NCBI GenBank assembly: GCA_008828725.1
Contig: MEHQ01000417.1
Coordinates: 20,512-84,511, forward strand
DNA length: 64,000 bases
Direction: 5' to 3'
From: Saccharina japonica
Taxonomy: Eukaryota > Sar > Phaeophyceae > Laminariales > Laminariaceae
Positions 1 through 11,600 of this stretch are shown here, one piece after another. Made by a program: the position numbers and the translations under genes. How positions within the stretch are numbered: the first letter of the stretch is position 1; each line of letters opens with the position of its first letter. A model generated the notes under the pieces. That model searched no databases, was not told the DNA's origin, and was given only the letters and a program-made list of their open reading frames with translations.

Positions 1-379
1 GTCTGTACCTCCTCCCCCCTCGTACCAGCAGCAGCAGTTGTGCACGGTTTCAAACGCGTCCCTATCATGATAGTAATCAAGCCAGAGCACAAGTGATGTA
101 GTCCACATACATCTGCGTTGAATTAAAAAAGGAGAAAAGGGCTCAATCTATTGCTACGCACATGCCGAGGGGCACTGACTGACTAAAAAATACAGGACGA
201 CTCTGCAAAAACAAGTCTGAATGTCGTAGTGCGTTATTTTATGCTTGTTTTTTTTCGGGGGGGTTTTTCCGTTTTTGTTGTGTGCCTTTTTTTGTGGAAA
301 CCCCTGATCGATTTTAGTGGAAAATCAGGTTCGGGTGGGATCCGCAGTGTGTGTGCATGGGCCCTGTCGGCGGCGGCTA

Positions 380-650
380 CGTAATATATCTGGAATCTTG
401 ACGGGCCATGACCCGTCCCGCGGGTCGGGCCAGGAACGTTTTGAAAGCTCACGGGTCGGGTCGGGTCGGGTCCGGTCAGGATATTTTCAAACCCTCACGC
501 GGGAGCTTTTCAAACTCTCAAGGGAGTTTGTTCAAACTCTCACGGGTCGAGTCACCCTTACCCGACCCGATCCGCGCGGGTTTTTGAACCGTCCCGCTGG
601 TTTGGCCCGTCCCGCGGGTTTTAACCCGTCCCGTGAACAGCCCTGCTATA
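380..650. repeat. CCCGT/ACGGG-rich repeat
   Basis: CGGGTCGGGTCGGGTC and later CCCGTCCCG stretches with TTCAAACTCTCA spacers. Positions 1-380 and 650-1100 show no gene; 797-836 is a G-run followed by an A-run. Confidence 0.75.
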
Positions 651-1104
651 TAATGATACACCACGATTTGTCTGTTGGGAGGGCCTACCTGTAAAGCTGC
701 TTTTGGTGTCATTATTTGCAGAGCCGTCCTTGCGTTTAGGTTTCGTCATAAATACCACCAGTTAGTTGGAGAGACAGGGTCAAGGCGTATTTGCTCGGGG
801 GTGGGGGGGGGGGGGGGGAAAAAAAAAAAAAAAAAAGGGAGGGGGTCGTATATGGTGGGGGGTTGTTTTTCCGGGAAGGAGAGATGGAAAATCTCGAAAA
901 TGACAGTTACGATTTCGACACGGTTGAGAACAATACACACCTCGGAACAGATGGCGATTTTACAACAGTAGTAGACCATCTACAGGTCATCTAGATCCCT
1001 ACCTGCCGTTATGGTAGGTTTGTGCAAGATACCATGGACTTGAGTTAAGTATACAACGACGAATACTGCAACACGGAAACGAAAAGTTGCTCGATAAGAA
1101 CGAC

Positions 1105-1520
1105 CCTTAGGGCCCGAATTAACGAGTATAAAATATATTCAATTTGGAAAAAATAAAATTCAAATTCGCTATTCATTGGTCAACACACGCACCAGCACCA
1201 AATATGATACCCCAAGATCCTAATCTTTGGTGCTGGTGCGTGTGTTGACCAATGAAAAGCGGGTTTGATTTTTTTTTTTTCCAAATTGAATTTTTTTCTT
1301 CTTCGTTAAAACGGGCCCTTAGGCCCCATATTAACGAGTATAAAAATAAATTCAATTTGAGAAAAATAAAATTCAAATTCGCTTTTCATTGGTCAACACA
1401 CGCACCAGCACCCCCCAAGATCCTAATCTTTGGTGCTGGTGCGCGTGTTGACCAATGAAAAACGGATTGGATTTTTTTTTTTCCAAATTGATTTTTTTTT
1501 TCTTCGTTAAAACGGGCCCT
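1105..1520. mobile_element. Two adjacent hairpin elements (CCTTAGGGCCC termini)
   Basis: Each unit of about 205 bp folds on TCATTGGTCAACACACGCACCAGCACC against its reverse complement, with ends CCTTAGGGCCCGAATTAACG and CGTTAAAACGGGCCCTT. A third copy, broken at its right end, is at 4060-4220. Confidence 0.8.
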
Positions 1521-1859
1521 TGTAAGGAGGAGCCCGATCATTCAGAAAACGTTTCAATCAAAAAGCTACATTTATCCTATGATACGTACACAGCACCACT
1601 GAGAAACCATTTCAGCCAAAAAACGGTACAGCAGTACCTCTATCGTTGCACGCGTCTCACCACAAGGCAAGAGCAAGGGTATATATTATGCGTCGTGGTT
1701 TGATTGAACTATCCTGAAAAAAGTTGGAAAAAATAAATAAATTGCCACCCCAAGACTTTGACAGCCATGTAAGGACACAGCGAAGCCACTCCTTCCTCCA
1801 ATCATTGACAGCAGCATCGAAAGGGAGAGCAAGCAAGGTCACGCCGTGACTTGACAGCC

Positions 1860-3480
1860 TAAACGACAGAAGAGCGAGGTTACTTTACTTACTTTCATGA
1901 CCCAGCACAACAAGCCTCTCGCGTGCTTAGCGCGAGGTTTTCACTCCATGCTCTTGACAGTCTCATGGACAGAGCGAGGTCGGTGCGCACAGTTCATGAT
2001 CGACATCTTAGGGTCATTCTTATCGTATAGCCATGAATTTCCAAAAAATCCAATATTTTTTCGCGCAATTTTCTGTACTGTATTTCCATTTTTTCCATTT
2101 TTTTTTCTTTTTTTTTTCCATGTATTGGAACACGAAGCCTTCCAATCATTTTTCCCTCCAAATAATTTCCAAAAAATGGAAATATTCCCTCTATTTCCTC
2201 TCTTTTTTTCGGATTTTTTTTTTGGAAATTATGGGAAAAAAAATTGCTCGATAAGAATGACCCTTAAAAGACACAGCAAGAAGAGCCGCCGAAAACGACG
2301 TCCCTAGAGCAGCAGCCTCTAGGCCGGCAAGGTTAAATCATGACCAATATCCTCAAAGACACAAGCGACTTTTTTTCTTCTTTTTTTTCACTCCATGGCA
2401 CGACTTGACAGCTGCATGGTTCATGGGACACAGAGCAAGGCTCAGTTCATGGCCGATATATCCTCAAAAGACAAAATGGACAAGGAGAAAAAAATGATCT
2501 AATAAAAAATGATAAGCGTGTTACACGAGTTCATTTGAAATGCGGGGTTGCAATCAGAGGTATATAGCTGGCTCCAACTATCCAACTATTTTTTTCTCCT
2601 TGTAGGTTGGAAGGCCACCCAAACGACGCCCCAAAGGGGGTAGCAGCTTCTATCACAGGCCAGGAAGGTAGGTCAATTCATGACCAATACCTTCAAAGAC
2701 AAGAGCGAGTTGTTTTTTTTCACTCCCATGGCATGACTTCTAACAGCCTCATGGGACACAGAGTACGGTTCTCAAATCACTCTTTTAGCAGCCTCATGGG
2801 ACACAGAGCAAGGTTCTCAAATCACTCTTTCAACAGCCTCATGGGACACAGAGCAAGGTTCTCAAATCACTCTTTCAACAGCCTCAGGGGACACAGAGCA
2901 AGGTTCAAATCACTACTCTTTTAACAGTCTCATGGGACACAGAGCAAGGTTCAGTTCATGACAAAAAAAACACTACAGATCCGCCCAAACGACGCCCCCT
3001 AGAGGACGTATATAGCATCCTCCGGGGCAGGAAGGGCAAGTCAGTTCATCGCCGATATCCCCAAAATCTGAACGAGTTTTTTTCACTCATGACTCATGGA
3101 CAGAGCAAGGTCAGTAGTTCATGACCGACATTCTAAAAAGACCAAAACAAAAAACAAAAAAACAAGAAGAAGAAGAAGAGTTACTGCAAACGACGTCCCA
3201 AGCGTAGCAGCCTCACGGATACAGAGCAAAGGTCAGTCCAATACAGAGACCGATATTCCCGAAAAGGCCAAATAAAAGAGACGCGCTGCGCCCAAACGAC
3301 GCCCCTAGAACAAGAAGGTCAGTTTCATGGCCGATGCCCTTGAGGATATAGACCGAGGAAAGCTGCTGCAAACGACGTCCCTAGGGTATATACGTATAGC
3401 CAGCAAGGTCAGCTCATGACCGATATCCTCAGAGACAGAGCGAGGAGAGCTGCTGCAAACCATGTCCCCAGGGTAGCGTT
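1860..3480 (-). repeat. Degenerate tandem array overlapping the SMPD4-like last exon and 3' region
   Basis: Irregular units of about 45 to 110 bp share CAGAGCAAGGT, TCATGACCGATAT and AAACGACGTCCCC. The most regular stretch is 2735-2950, with CCTCATGGGACACAGAGCAAGG repeated about every 45 bp. The unit nearest 3.4 kb overlaps the coding end of the SMPD4-like gene. No other gene is seen in 1530-3400. Confidence 0.75.
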
Positions 3481-3531
3481 GACGCGGCAGGCCACGAAGA
3501 GGAAGTACAGAGCCACCACCAGCCCCAGCGT
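3409..3531 (-). CDS. SMPD4-like last exon: C-terminal transmembrane hairpin and stop
   Basis: The exon follows a TTTGCAG acceptor and encodes 40 residues and TGA. It contains two hydrophobic segments, LGLVVALYFLFVACRV and LGTWFAAALLALSLRISV, separated by NAT. Animal SMPD4 ends in the same way, with a basic RLxLR stretch leading into two C-terminal membrane helices that anchor the protein in the ER. Phase 0 agrees with the donor of the exon at 6519-6680. The 3' half of the exon is also the first unit of a degenerate tandem array that runs downstream to about 1.9 kb, so the stop codon lies within repeat DNA. Confidence 0.72.
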   Translation of the reverse strand, partial: TLGLVVALYFLFVACRVNATLGTWFAAALLALSLRISVMS

Positions 3532-6500
3532 CTGCAAACAACACACAAAAAAAAACAATAACAAAAAACATCAGGAACAAAAAAAACGACAAAAAAAAAC
3601 CCATCAGGAACAAAAGTCAAAGGAACAACAGAAAAAACAACAGAAAACAAAACAAAAAACGGATCGTACGTACCATGAACGGACGGACAAAAAATAGATG
3701 ACAAAGGACGAAAAAAAAAACAGAAACGAAAATTAGCGTGAGTTGACAGAACAGAAAACACAACAAGTGTTATCATGCAGCTTGAAAAGTTGAGTTATCA
3801 ACCACTCACAATCGGTCGGACTGAAAAAAGCTGACGCATAATTCGTGATACGTTTTTAATAAAATAGATGAGATTTGTTTTTTAACGGGGCAAAACCGTG
3901 ACAAAATAGAGAGGCGAAACAGACAACAACACCGAACGAACCAGACCAGAACGGAAACTATGCATCACAAAAAAGGAGTTGTAATTTTACAGTGGTGCTA
4001 CGATAGAGGTGTATGGTATACCTTTTTTTGGCTGAAACGTTTTCTGAAGGATCGCGCTCCTTAGGGCCCGAATTAACGAGTATAAATAAATTCAATTTGG
4101 AAAAAATAAAATTCAAATTCGCTTTTCATTGGTCAACACACGCACCAGCACCAAATATTATGCCCCAAGATCCTAATATTTGGTGCTGGTGCGTGTGTTG
4201 ACCAATGAAAAGCGGATTTGAGAACCGCCTCTGAGGCGGACTTGCATATGGACGACAGCTTCAATGAGTTAATTTAATTTCTGGTGTGGCCACTTCCGGA
4301 GACAGCAATGGGTTTTACTATGTAACTGCCTCGCGGACGCCTTACCATATTAACACTACGTGATACGATCATTCCCCTCGTGCGGAGCAAAGGTTCTCCA
4401 CCCCGCACAAATGATCTAACTCGACCGCCAGCCTTGGCAACCGCCAAAAACAAAACAAAAAACGGTGCCCTGGTTGTCTAGCTCACGCAGTGAGAGGCGT
4501 CGTTTACAGCGTCGTCGCCAACCGACGCCAACCCAACCTATAAATATGTCATATATATATAGGGGGATGGGGGGGGGGGGTACTTCATTTTCATGCATGG
4601 CCGTAGTCGTATGACCATAGACCCTCGCATCCCTACAATGCCGCGACGGAGCATGTCGGATTTTCACCGACCAGGCAGACATTGCTAGCACCAAGCGCGA
4701 AGCACCGTGAGGTGTTGGGCGAGTCGCGGGGGGGGGGGGGGGGGGGGTGTACTCATGTTGTGCACGGCGCCGTAGTCATATGACCATAGACCCTCGCATC
4801 CCTACAAATGCCGCGGACGGAGCGCGTTGGTTTTCACCAACCAGGCAGACATTGCTTGCACAAGCGCGAAAACGCCTGTGAGTATTGGGCAGAGTCGCCA
4901 TGAGAGGGTGAGCTGCATCCTGCTAAGAACGCCTCTGAGCGGAACTTTGGCGTATGGACGACAGCTTCAATGAGTTAATTTAATTTCTGGTGTGGCCACT
5001 TCCGGAGACAGCAATGGGTTTTACTATGTAACTGCCTCGCGGACGCCTTACCATATTAACACTACGTGATACGACCATTCCCCTTGTGCGGAACAAAGGT
5101 TCTCCACCCCGCACAAATGATCTACTCGACCGCCAGCTTTGGTGACCGCCAAAAAAAAATAACAAAAAAAAACGGCACCCTGGTTGTCTAGCCCACGCAG
5201 CGAGTGGCGTGTTTTACAGCGTCGTTGCCAACCGACGCCAACCCAACCTATAAATATATCATATATTTATAACAGGGGGGGGGGGGGGGGGGGGTATGGC
5301 AGAGGCTTCCAACTTGAATATAGAATAGGAGATGTCTATCCCACACCCAAAAGTCCAAGCACAAGCCGACAACAAAATCGCTCTACCGTAAATCAAGAGG
5401 AACACATCGCATGGCTTACTTAACTTAGCCCCTTGCGATTTTGGGGGACAAACTACCTGGAATTACAGTAGTGTCGGAAAAAGTGTTGCAGTTCTGAATG
5501 GGTTAAGCAGTATGGTATATACTACAGTAGGGAATAGGTATACATTAGACTGAAGTATCATCCAACGAATGACAACACAGCAGTGACACATGAACGGCCT
5601 TCCATCGGTAAGGCATGCCTTACTGGGAAAGTATTCTGCTAGTAGTATACTAATAGTCAATACTAGTACGTAAGGCATGCCTTATTGGGAAATTCTCCTG
5701 CTTCGTAGTATACTATTAATAATAGTCAGTAACATTAAGTATGGCATGCCATATTGGGAAATTGTTTTGCTTGTTAGTATACTTATAGTCAGCAATAGTA
5801 AGTAAGGCATGCCTTCTTGGGAAGTTATTTTACTTAGTAGTACACTAATAGTCAGTAATAGTAAGTAAGGCATGCCTTATTGGGAATTTTATCAGCTTAG
5901 TACTATACTGATAGTCAGCAATAGTAAGTATGGCATGCCTTATTGGGAAATTTCTCTGTTGAGTAGTATACTAATAGTCATTAACAGTAAGTATGCCTTA
6001 TTGGGAAATCATCCTGCTTAGTAGTATACTAATAGTCAGTAAGAGTAAGTAAGGCATGCCTTATTGGGAAATTCTTCTGCTTAGTAGTATACAGATAACC
6101 AGTAATAGAAAATAAGGCATGCCTTATGGGGAATACCTTCTGTTGGAGTATACTACTGCTGTATACTTGAAATTAGACTGAGATATTCTACAAAGGGGTA
6201 AGCCAGCGGGGAAGTATGCATATTTTTCGATATCAACGTGGATTTTGCTGTCGCCATCGATATATCGAATGTGACCATTGTCATTACGACATATCTCACT
6301 ACGATCAATGCCAATTCAACCAATGCACCAATACGATCATTTCGATCAATATCAATTCTATCAGTATCAACTTCGGTCAGTTTCAGCACGATCAACATCA
6401 ATACACACGCTGTCCACTGTCTACACCAACAACAATATCATTATCTACATAATTATCAACATCAACAATAACATTAATGTCGACATAAATATACATATAC

Positions 6501-8653
6501 ATCAATACCAGTACGTACCGCACGCAGGTCGGCCAGAGCTCGGAGGTTGAGCCTGCGGGGAAGTCGAGCCCACCGCCCCTCACTCCAAGCACGCCGCTGG
6601 AACTCCCTCCCGCGCGCGATCACCCTGCTCGGCCCTTCGTCCTCGAAAATCTCATCCCTGCCATCCTCGTCTTCGTCAGTCTGCGCGGCGATGTTAGGAT
6701 GTACGATCAAAAACAAAAAAAATGATATCTGATAAGTATGATAACGTAGAATATATATATATCGTATATATATAATGCTACGAAAGCAAGATTGATGTTG
6801 ATATACCAGGTATATGATAACAAACAAACGATACCTGGTAAATATTATATTTTATATTTATACGTACTTCGAAGGGTTATATTTATCGATATTATAGTAA
6901 CACACAAATGACACCTATATCGTAGAAAGTACGATATCAGTCTGCGCGGCGATATAAATACGATTTAAAACAAATTATATATATGACAACTATGATGTGA
7001 TACATTGTTTAGTATACGTAATAAGGTCAGAAGGAGACAAGCGAAGAGGAGAAACGAAAGAAAAAGCAAAAACAAAAAGCAAAAAGGAACAAGAGGGAAA
7101 ATAAAACGGTAACGCAAAACAAAAAAAAAATAAAAAACTCACTGGTGGCGTCCAGCCGAGCCAGCGCTCGTTGACCTTCTCCGACACACCGACCCAGAAT
7201 TTGACGGACCACTGCGTCTCCCAAGTGCAGCGCGGGTGGTACATGGGGTCTCCGACATACGCTGCATCCCAAGGCCTGCCCACCACAACAGACACAAGAA
7301 GGAGTTCGTAAGGGGAAATAGGCGTCTTGTGGTATGGTATGGTATGGTATGGTATGGTATGGTATGGTATGGTATGGTATGGCATGGTATGGTATGCAAG
7401 GGAAAGCAAGACAAGGCAAGGCAAAGGCAAGGCAAAGGCAAGGCAAAGACAAGGCAAGACAAAGGCAAGGCAAAGGCAAGGCAAAGGCAAAGGCAAAGGC
7501 AAGGCAAGGCAAAGACAAGACAAGACAAGACAAGACAAGACAAGACAAGACAAGACAAGGCAAGGCAAGGCAAGGCAAGGCAAGGCAAGGCAAGGCAAGG
7601 CAAGGCAAGGCAAGGCAAGGCAGGCCAAAGGCAAGGCAAGGCAGGGCAAGGCAAGGCAAGACAGGGCGAGGCAAAGGCAAGGCAAAGGCAAAGGCAAGGC
7701 AAGGCAAGGCAAGGCAAGGCAAGACAGCAAGGCAAGGCAAGGCAAGGCAAGGAAGGGCAAAGGCAAGGCAAAGGCAAGGCAAAGGCAAGGCAAGGCAAGG
7801 CAAGGCAAGGCAAGGCAAGGCAAGGCAAGGCAAGGCAAGGCAAGGCAAGGCAAGGCAAGGCAAGGCAAGGCAAGGCAAGGCAAGGCAAGGCAAGGCAAGG
7901 CAAGGCAAGGCAAGGCAAAGGCAGGGCAAGGCAAGGCAAGACAGGGCGAGGCAAAGGCAAGGCAAAGGCAAGGCAAAGGCAAGGCAAAGGCAAGGCAAAG
8001 GCAAAGGCAAAGGCAAAGGCAAGGCAAGGCAAAGGCAAGGCAAGACAAGGCAAGACAAGGCGAGGCAAAGGCAAGGCGAGGCAAAGGCAAGGCCAGGCAA
8101 GAAGAGTAGCACCTCTTCTCTTTGAGGAGCATTTTTGTTTCATATTTCTTTCTTTTTTCCCCTCCCATTTATTATATTTCGCCCTTCTTTTCTCTCTCTT
8201 CCCTCCTCGTGACTCAGATCCAGGGTCACATACACATAGCAGGCTCTTCTCCCCCCCCCTTCCCCCACTACGGTATACAACGTGCCTTGGCATTTTTTAT
8301 CGCGAGAAAAGAGTTCAGCCCTTTCTTTCCTCGTCGACTCGTGCCTACCCACGCTATAACAGGCGCTCTCGACAGTTTGTGCCATTCGAGAAAAAACACC
8401 ACCACCACCACCACCACCAAAAACAACGAAAACTTACTTGCATGCCCGGCGTCCCGATGCGAGCTGCGCCCTCCCTTGGTTGGAGAGGAACGAAGGCGCA
8501 TGGGCGTCGCGGTCAGGGTGGAAGAGGTCTGACAGCTTCGAGGTTTCCTTCCCCGCTCCATCCTGCTCCTGTTGTTGTTACATGTAGGTATGATGTTAAG
8601 GCTGTTGTTGTTCTTGTTGTTGTTGTTGTTGTTGTTGTTACTATTGTTGTTGG

Positions 8654-8696
<43 letters not shown>

Positions 8697-11600
8697 ACTG
8701 TTGTTGTTGTTACTATTGTTGTTGTTGTTATTGTTGGTGGTGGTGGTGGATACGTGCTACGATAGAGATAGGACATTTTGATAAACACACGTTTCTGACT
8801 GCCGGTGCTCCTTAACCCATTTTGGTTTGGTTTGAATAAAATCGCCTGCTGCTTTATTGCAGATTACAGGGGAACATAGTGAATAGGGCCTACAAAACAC
8901 ACAAAAAACCTATTATACCATACCAGTATTTACCTATTTTTACGAACAACATTTGGTCCTATTCACTATGGTCCCCCATACTATTAATATTACTCGTACG
9001 GAGTGCTTTTCGTTTAATATCAATGCCATGCGCTTTTCCGTCCGGTTCTGCGTACTTCGTTTCCCCCAAAAACTCCGCTTTTGGACGAGTATGGAACTCC
9101 TTAAGAGACCACCCTCAGATTCATCTCTACCATATCAGAAATGCATCGGTGGTGGTGGTGGTACAAGCTCCAATAACCCTGGAGTGAAATAGTACCACCG
9201 GAAGAAAAAAAAACACACACACAACATATACAGAGTCATGAAGTGAAAGAAGCACTACGTCGCACTTACCTACACCTCAGACAGATAGCATTAAAAAAAT
9301 GAAATCAGCGTACGTAAACTATGCACCAGAAAAATACTTGGTTGCTGTTGATGGTGTTGGTGGTATTCATAGGCTAATGCTGCTGTTGTTTTGGTGCTGT
9401 TGGTAGTGGTGGTGGTGTGTGTTGATGCTATTGGGTGAAAACACGTCAAGCTTTTGACCAAATATGCTAGTTTTAGTATAGGGGGGTCAATCAAGCCGTC
9501 AAACCGCACCAAGCTTTTGACTAAATATACTAGTTTTAGTGTAGGGGAGGTCAGTCAAGGGGTGAATGAAACCACGTCAAGATTTTTGACGAAATATACT
9601 AGTTGTAGGGGCAATCGATCAAGCGGCCAAACCGCATCAATCTTTTGACTAAATATACCAGTTTTAGTGGAGGGGCGGTCAATCAAGCGGTCAAAACGCG
9701 TCAAGCTTTGACTAAATATACTAGGTTTAGTGTAGGGGCGGTCAATCAAAAGCGGTAAAAAAACCGCGGTGGTCTCCTTCCTTACCCGGTGTCCCTTCGG
9801 CCGCCAGCTGCTCGGCAACCCGAAGAGCTCCTTAACTTTCGCCGAAATGGTCTTGGCCCACCCCTCCGCCTTGTCGGGCTCGGGGCCGATCCCCAGCTGC
9901 GCAGTCGGCACAAGCGGCACAAGACGGGTACTTACGTACATCAGAATAAGCACAGACGTATGCATCCCATGCCAGGTGAGCAGGTAGGTTCTCGTTATTC
10001 CCGCTTGTTTTTCACGCTATTAATGTATATTATACCTAGGTCATGCTTTCGTTTTTCAGAACAAGCATACTGCTGCCACACACACTACACAGCACCAGTA
10101 CGTACGTAGCTAGGGTTTTTGGTGGGTTCTCACGTGAAAAGCGTTGGGAAGTATACAAGGGGAAATGTGACGGTTAGGGTTAGTAGACGTATCTATCGTA
10201 GATCTCGGAACACGCATGCATGGAAGGATACATCCCAAAGTCAGGCACGAAAGATCCGGCCAGACCAGACCGGATCTGGGGGGGCGTGAGAGAGGTCCGC
10301 GCTGCATGGACAACGTTGACCTCTCCCCTCGAGCTGATTCGATGTTCCTCCACCTTGAAGTCTCGATGAGGCCCACACGATGCGATAATTGTAGCTCGTC
10401 CTTGATGGGCGATAGCATCTCCTTGCTAAACAAGACAAAAATAACTCTGCTCGGTTTCGCACGTCGGCCGCAACGACGGCTACAAGGGACCATCGCTCCA
10501 GGACCCCTCTCTCTCTCCAAGGCGACTTCTACGCGGCAGCAACGGCGACGGCTGGAGCCTACGTGGCAAGTGCAGAAACCCCTGTATCGATTATACGATA
10601 GCTCTCACCTTTCGAGACAGTCTGTCGAGCCAGGCGTCGCTGACCCTGGGGTAGGTGAGGTCCGCGATGGCCACAAGCAGCTCCTCGGCCTCTTCTCTGT
10701 ATCCCTCCAGCGTCACCAGGCGAGGCCCCTGCCCCCCCACAGCACGCAACGAACAGAGAGTTAAAAACGGAGAATAATATGATTATAGATCGGGAACCGT
10801 TCCAAGAATAATCTGTTGCTTGTTGTTCTATTTAGAGAGAATTAGGCGTTTGGTTCATATTCTTGGCTGAAAGAACAGCAACGAGGCACTACTGTTTGGT
10901 TGATCGTGTGAGTTGGAACACCAAGCGGGTACAGCACGGAACAGTGCTGGCAGACTGGTAGAACACGCGAACAGACTCAGGGCTGCTGCTTTTGTAGCTG
11001 GCCAGCTGTTTACTGGGCCAGGTATTTCGTGATTTCTCAAGGAATTACTTTCAAACTATCACGGAGGACAATAGTTAATAGGACCTACGTTAAACACAAA
11101 AACCTATATATTTAACTAATTTTACTAACAATATTTGGTCCTATTAACTATGATCTCCCGTAATAATTAATTTCAATTTTTCCATCCCATTTATTGCCTT
11201 CGCTATCCTCCCCCCCTCTCTCCCTCGTATTATACGTATTGATAGCTGTAACCCAGATAACCCAAATTCAGGGTTACACAGTAGCCCCCTGAAGAAACAG
11301 AGGTGGTCCGTAAGACATGAGCCGGATCAAGACAGGCAGTAGCCTACTGTATCTACTGCTGTAGGGCAGGCAGTAGCCTACTGCAGCTACTGCTGTGGCA
11401 AGACAGGCAGTAAGTAGCCTACTTGCATTTACTGCTGTACGTGTGATACGATACGGCGCGATATGCATTTCATACTGCTGTGCATAATTCGTTCCAGGTA
11501 TCCAGGTATACAGTATACAGCAGTGTGTGTTTTTCACATGAATCCGTCCTTTCTACCCGTCGACATCCAGCACACCCAGTCAGTGTTTGTGCCGATTCTT

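Noticed and set aside
5640-6135. Regularly spaced repeats, considered as a CRISPR array
   Set aside because: The whole unit is repeated, spacers are not unique, repeats vary, and the context is eukaryotic; this is a minisatellite.
6990-8765. Open frames of 260-509 codons rich in LALPC or KARQG
   Set aside because: They translate GGCAA/GGTAT and GTT microsatellites in every frame on both strands; the real coding in this interval is the short exons at 7143-7275 and 8438-8568.
8513-8788. Poly-Thr and poly-Leu/Val frames
   Set aside because: Translation of the GTT/GGT trinucleotide tract.
10110-10520. 136-codon minus-strand frame between SMPD4-like exons
   Set aside because: Reads partly coherently (MLSPIKDELQLSHRV) but has no matching splice phase, and the flanking exons already join in phase 0; a transposon remnant is possible but unsupported.
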